Assembly: GCF_018138715.1 (NCBI RefSeq)
Contig: NZ_JAGSHX010000006.1
Coordinates: forward strand, 7,316,001 to 7,380,000
Direction: 5' to 3'
Source of the DNA: Streptomyces asiaticus
GTDB taxonomy: Bacteria; Actinomycetota; Actinomycetes; Streptomycetales; Streptomycetaceae
DNA length: 64,000 bases
Numbering within the stretch: the first letter of the stretch is position 1; each line of letters starts with the position of its first letter. The notes under the pieces were generated by a model that ran no database searches, had not been told where the DNA came from, and saw nothing but the letters and a program-made list of their open reading frames with translations. Of the stretch, positions 61,473 through 64,000 are shown in pieces. The position numbers were made by a program, and so were the translations under genes.

Positions 61473-61554
61473 CACACCCGCGGGGATGGTCCCGGAAGAC
61501 GTGCTGACAACCTCGAAGTCGAACTCTGCTCCCCGCACCCGCGGGGATGGTCCC
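61473..61554 (+). CRISPR. Isolated I-E CRISPR repeat–spacer–repeat (cluster 5)
   Basis: A left-truncated repeat ends at 61493 (CACCCGCGGGGATGGTCCC intact), a 32-nt spacer spans 61494–61525, and a perfect repeat spans 61526–61554. About 16 bases of further spacer-like sequence follow before the end of an IS at about 61571, so the IS seems to have landed in the next spacer. The orientation is the same as in the other arrays. The upstream tract carries a short duplication (GGAGCGCTCA at 61441 and 61461). Confidence 0.9.
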
Positions 61555-61586
61555 CAGCCGTTCGAAGCGGCGCTAAGGCGTGTCCG

Positions 61587-62045
61587 TTAAATGCGAATCC
61601 AGACCAGCACTGCGGCGAGGACTGCGGCCGAGCGGTAGACGATCGCGAGCTTGTCGAACCTCGTAGCCAGGCCCCGCCACTGCTTGAGCAGGGCGAAGGA
61701 CAGCTCGACCACGTTGCGGTTCTTGTAGGCCACCGGATCGAACTTCGACGGACGTCCGCCTGCTGAACCGCGGCGGTGACGGTGCTCCTGCTGGTCACGC
61801 CGTTCAGGAATGACCGCGGTGATCCCGCGAGCCTTGAGAACCGCTCGGATCGCGCGGGAGGAATAGGCCTTGTCCCCGAGCAGCATGGTCGGGGTCGTGC
61901 GCGGGTGGCCTGCTCCGGTCCTGGGGACTCGCAGGTCGCCCAGCAGCAACGGCAGGGACTGGCCGTCGTGCGCCTGCCCGGGCGTCACGACGACGGCCAG
62001 CGGTCGGCCCTGACCATCCACGGCGTGGTGGATCTTCGTGGTCAT
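61587..62045 (-). pseudogene. Transposase orfB (C-terminal, catalytic half)
   Basis: The frame gives TTKIHHAVDGQGRPLAVVVT, PTMLLGDKAYSSRAIRAVLK and NRNVVELSFALLKQWRGLAT, the catalytic DDE core of IS5-family transposases, with the Asp and Glu of the last two motifs present. The same frame remains protein-like for about 20 codons upstream (HQEPAGHAIGRSRGG), so translation normally enters by frameshift from orfA. Because orfA carries a nonsense codon, no full transposase can be made. Confidence 0.8.
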
Positions 62046-62094
62046 CCCGCCGCGGGAACGGCCGATAGCGTGCCCGGCGGGCTCTTGGTGGGCG

Positions 62095-62469
62095 TCAAGG
62101 CCCTGCCCTCGGGCTGCGGCCCGGCGCTTCTCGGGGCGGCGGGTGTTGGTGGGCCCGGGTGATGGTGAAGTCCACCACCACCCGCCAGCCGATCAGCCCG
62201 CCGTCGTCCGCGCGGGCGAGCATGACGCCGAGCACGCGGTCCCAAGTCCCGTCGGCGGCCCAGCGGCGGTGGCGGGCCCACACGGTCTTCCAGGAGCCGA
62301 ACCTGGCTGGTAGGTCTCGTCAAGGAATACCGGTGCGGTACCGAAAGACGATCGCCTCCACAATGCGGCGGTGATCGGCCCACGGCCTGCCACGGCGACC
62401 GGTACTGGAGGGCAGCAGAGGTTGGATGCGGTCCCACTGCCGGTCGGTAAGCCGGGCGTGACGGGGCAT
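62095..62469 (-). pseudogene. Transposase orfA with in-frame stop
   Basis: ATG 62469 opens MPRHARLTDRQWDRIQPLLP and continues RRIVEAIVFRYRTGIP, then TGA at 62322–62320, then RDLPARFGSWKTVWARHRRW in the same frame. Family members read GIPWRDLP, so TGG has become TGA. The frame then runs to a stop at 62095. A single base change thus inactivated the element. Confidence 0.85.
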
Positions 62470-62521
62470 CAGGATCAGACCGCCGAGGTGCTGCGCGCCC
62501 GGGCCAGCAGCCCGGCCGGGC

Positions 62522-63073
62522 TCAGTCGATGTTCTTGATCACCCGGGCGGGCACTCCCGCGACCACGGTGCCGGCAGGGACATCACGAGTGACCACCGCA
62601 CCGGCAGCGACCACCGCACCGGCACCGATGGTCACCCCCTGCGTGATCACGGCAGCCGTCCCGATCCAGACGTCGTCCTCGATGACGATCGGGGCGAAGG
62701 AGAGGTACTCGCGGCGCTCGGCCAGGGGCAGTGGATGGCCTCCGGTGATGAGGCTGACCTTCGGGGCGATCATGACGCCGTTCCCGATACGGATGCCTCC
62801 CTTGTCCATGAAGGTGCATCCCTGGTTGACGAAGACGTTCTCCCCGAACGTCGTGCTCAGCCCGTGCTCGGTAAAGAACGGCGGGTAGATCATCACCGAT
62901 TCCGGCAGCGGGCCACCGAACACAACAGAGAGTAGTTCCGCGCGGCCTTCGCTGTCGCTGAACGGAAGCACGTTCAGTCGAGACGTCGCATCGGTCACTT
63001 CCACGATCCGCTCCGCGTGACGCGTGAACTCAGGCGTATGGACATACATGACCTGCTCTGTGCGGGTAGACAT
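62522..63073 (-). CDS. Hexapeptide-repeat O-acetyltransferase (maltose/galactoside acetyltransferase type)
   Basis: A 183-residue acetyltransferase of the left-handed beta-helix family. The helix repeats run from [20 protein letters not shown] to [20 protein letters not shown]; the catalytic His lies in [15 protein letters not shown], the usual LacA/Maa position, and [10 protein letters not shown] closes the fold. It transfers acetyl from acetyl-CoA to a sugar or small alcohol; the natural acceptor is unknown. It is divergent from the LysR regulator gene across 90 bases that contain a palindrome, so it is probably that regulator's target. Confidence 0.93.
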   Translation of the reverse strand: MSTRTEQVMYVHTPEFTRHAERIVEVTDATSRLNVLPFSDSEGRAELLSVVFGGPLPESVMIYPPFFTEHGLSTTFGENVFVNQGCTFMDKGGIRIGNGVMIAPKVSLITGGHPLPLAERREYLSFAPIVIEDDVWIGTAAVITQGVTIGAGAVVAAGAVVTRDVPAGTVVAGVPARVIKNID

Positions 63074-63130
63074 GCGCTGATCTCACCACCACGCAGAACA
63101 GTCGATCAAACAACCCTGCACCACACCAGA

Positions 63131-63147
63131 CACAACCAATGGTTGTG
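63131..63147. promoter_or_regulatory. Palindrome in the divergent promoter, likely LysR operator
   Basis: CACAACCAATGGTTGTG is a perfect 7-bp inverted repeat with a 3-base centre. It lies 17 bases upstream of the LysR start and 58 bases upstream of the acetyltransferase start, the usual place for a LysR recognition site in a divergent pair. Confidence 0.75.
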
Positions 63148-63163
63148 AAAGTAGAGTGGACGC

Positions 63164-64000
63164 GTGGATGTTGAGGTGCTGCGGACGTTCGTGGCCGTCG
63201 CTGAGACCGGCCAGTTCCAGGCTGCGGCCGACGAGTTGGGGGTCAGCCAGCAGGCGGTCTCCAAGCGGATCGCGGCCCTGGAGCGGCACATCGAGGTCAC
63301 GCTGCTGGTGCGGACCTCCCGAGGCTCTCGGCTGAGCCTGGACGGGCAGGTCTTCCTGCCGCACGCCAAGAAGGTCCTGGTGGCCATCGCGCAGGCTGAG
63401 CAGGCCGTGCGCCCCGGAAGCCGTCCCTTGCGCGTCGATGTCCTCAATCGGCGCATCTCCCCGGCCCAGGCCGTCTACCGGTTTTACCGCTCCCACCCCG
63501 AGGTGGACCTCGACGCGATCACTCTGAGCACGGAGAACGCCGCCCAGGCTGCCCAGGCGGTGCTCGAAGGGACCGTCGACGCGTCCTTCCGTGCCCTGCC
63601 GGCAGATCAGGTCCCGGCCGGGATCAGCGCCGAACGACTCCTGGACGCACCCCTAGAGCTTCTGGTCGGTCCCGGCCACCCGCTGGCTGACGCGTCCTGG
63701 GTCAGTCCTGCGGACCTGGCCGTCCACCGCATCTGGATCCCCGGGATCAGGCCGAGCACGGAGTGGGCGGCGTTCTATCAGGCGCTGTCCGAGGCCTTCG
63801 GCCTGAGCATCGACGCGCTCGGCCCCAAGTTCGGTGACGAGGCCCTGATGGACGCGCTGGCCGACTCGGCCTCGCTGGCCACCCTGGTGGGCAGCGGGGA
63901 CCGGTACCTGTGGACACAGACCCACGACCTACGGCGTATCCCGTTGCATGACCCGACCCCGGTCTACCCGCACGTACTGCTGTTCCGCAGCGGAGACCAG
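63164..64000 (+). CDS. LysR-family transcriptional regulator (3' end outside window)
   Basis: GTG 63164 opens a frame that stays open to the window end (279 residues visible). Residues 1–60 are the LysR winged helix (VEVLRTFVAVAETGQFQAAA, VSQQAVSKRIAALERHI). The effector-binding domain then starts near residue 90 (RPLRVDVLNRRISPAQAVYR) and is nearly complete. It probably controls the divergent acetyltransferase gene. The LysR length suggests that only 10–25 residues are missing. Confidence 0.93.
   Translation, partial: MDVEVLRTFVAVAETGQFQAAADELGVSQQAVSKRIAALERHIEVTLLVRTSRGSRLSLDGQVFLPHAKKVLVAIAQAEQAVRPGSRPLRVDVLNRRISPAQAVYRFYRSHPEVDLDAITLSTENAAQAAQAVLEGTVDASFRALPADQVPAGISAERLLDAPLELLVGPGHPLADASWVSPADLAVHRIWIPGIRPSTEWAAFYQALSEAFGLSIDALGPKFGDEALMDALADSASLATLVGSGDRYLWTQTHDLRRIPLHDPTPVYPHVLLFRSGDQ

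Larger units (their letters stand above)
61571..62469 (-). mobile_element. Decayed IS5-family element (two-frame transposase)
   Basis: The element has two overlapping transposase frames on the minus strand, as in IS5-family members that fuse orfA and orfB by frameshifting. The right-hand terminal repeat expected upstream of orfA is not visible, and orfA has an in-frame stop, so it is no longer autonomous. The left terminus (GGCGTGTCCGTTAAATGCG from 61577) interrupts CRISPR cluster 5. Confidence 0.8.

Overview
This 64 kb window is high-GC actinobacterial chromosome, almost certainly Streptomyces. The reasons are the very GC-rich third codon positions, frequent GTG and TTG starts, the pafA–FKBP–pafB–pafC–tatA–tatC–helY block (shared in order with Mycobacterium), an iron-box-controlled siderophore reductase, and many Tat/lipoprotein exports. 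It reads as about 28 kb of ordinary core or near-core chromosome followed by about 35 kb of accessory DNA that starts at a tRNA-Pro gene.

Core part (1–28.7 kb). A partial MFS transporter precedes the Pup ligase pafA, two FKBP isomerases, the WYL regulators pafB and pafC, two small proteins, the Tat translocase genes tatA and tatC, and a Ski2-like helicase (helY). Next come two TIG/IPT-repeat proteins with a perfect internal DNA repeat, a siderophore-interacting flavoprotein behind an iron box, a 5'-3' exonuclease, and a glycine-betaine ABC importer whose permease is fused to two tandem substrate-binding domains. These are followed by a metal/cobalamin-receptor-like protein, an alpha/beta-hydrolase fused to a virginiamycin-B-lyase-like propeller, a Tat-exported propeller–amidohydrolase, an alpha/beta hydrolase preceded by seven 15-bp tandem repeats, and a split transketolase.

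Accessory part (28.7–62.5 kb). tRNA-Pro(GGG) is followed by a tyrosine recombinase and two paralogous membrane proteins. A complete type I-E CRISPR-Cas system then follows: cas3, cse1, cse2, cas7, cas5, cas6e, cas1 and cas2, with translationally coupled junctions. Repeats of one I-E family occur as five separate clusters, all in the same orientation, at about 32.4, 35.9, 45.8, 56.1 and 61.5 kb, and every intact spacer is 32 nt. Gene modules lie between the clusters: (i) an AlbA_2/Schlafen-like protein, a HAD remnant, a small membrane protein and an HTH protein; (ii) the cas operon; (iii) a 9 kb set of enzymes (HD hydrolase, NUDIX, XRE regulator with a PLD-like domain, HAD, radical SAM, P-loop kinase, methyltransferase, CYTH, zinc-finger XRE regulator, asparaginase, PPC/DUF296); (iv) an IS5-like element and a large membrane-anchored STAND NTPase with 14 WD-type repeats. 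A decayed IS closes the block.

The right end returns to ordinary genes: a hexapeptide O-acetyltransferase divergent from a LysR regulator (cut by the window end), with a perfect palindrome between them.

The features most worth following are the interleaving of CRISPR repeat clusters with gene modules, the uncharacterised radical-SAM/kinase/methyltransferase/CYTH/asparaginase cluster, the STAND protein beside CRISPR repeats, and the hydrolase–Vgb fusion.
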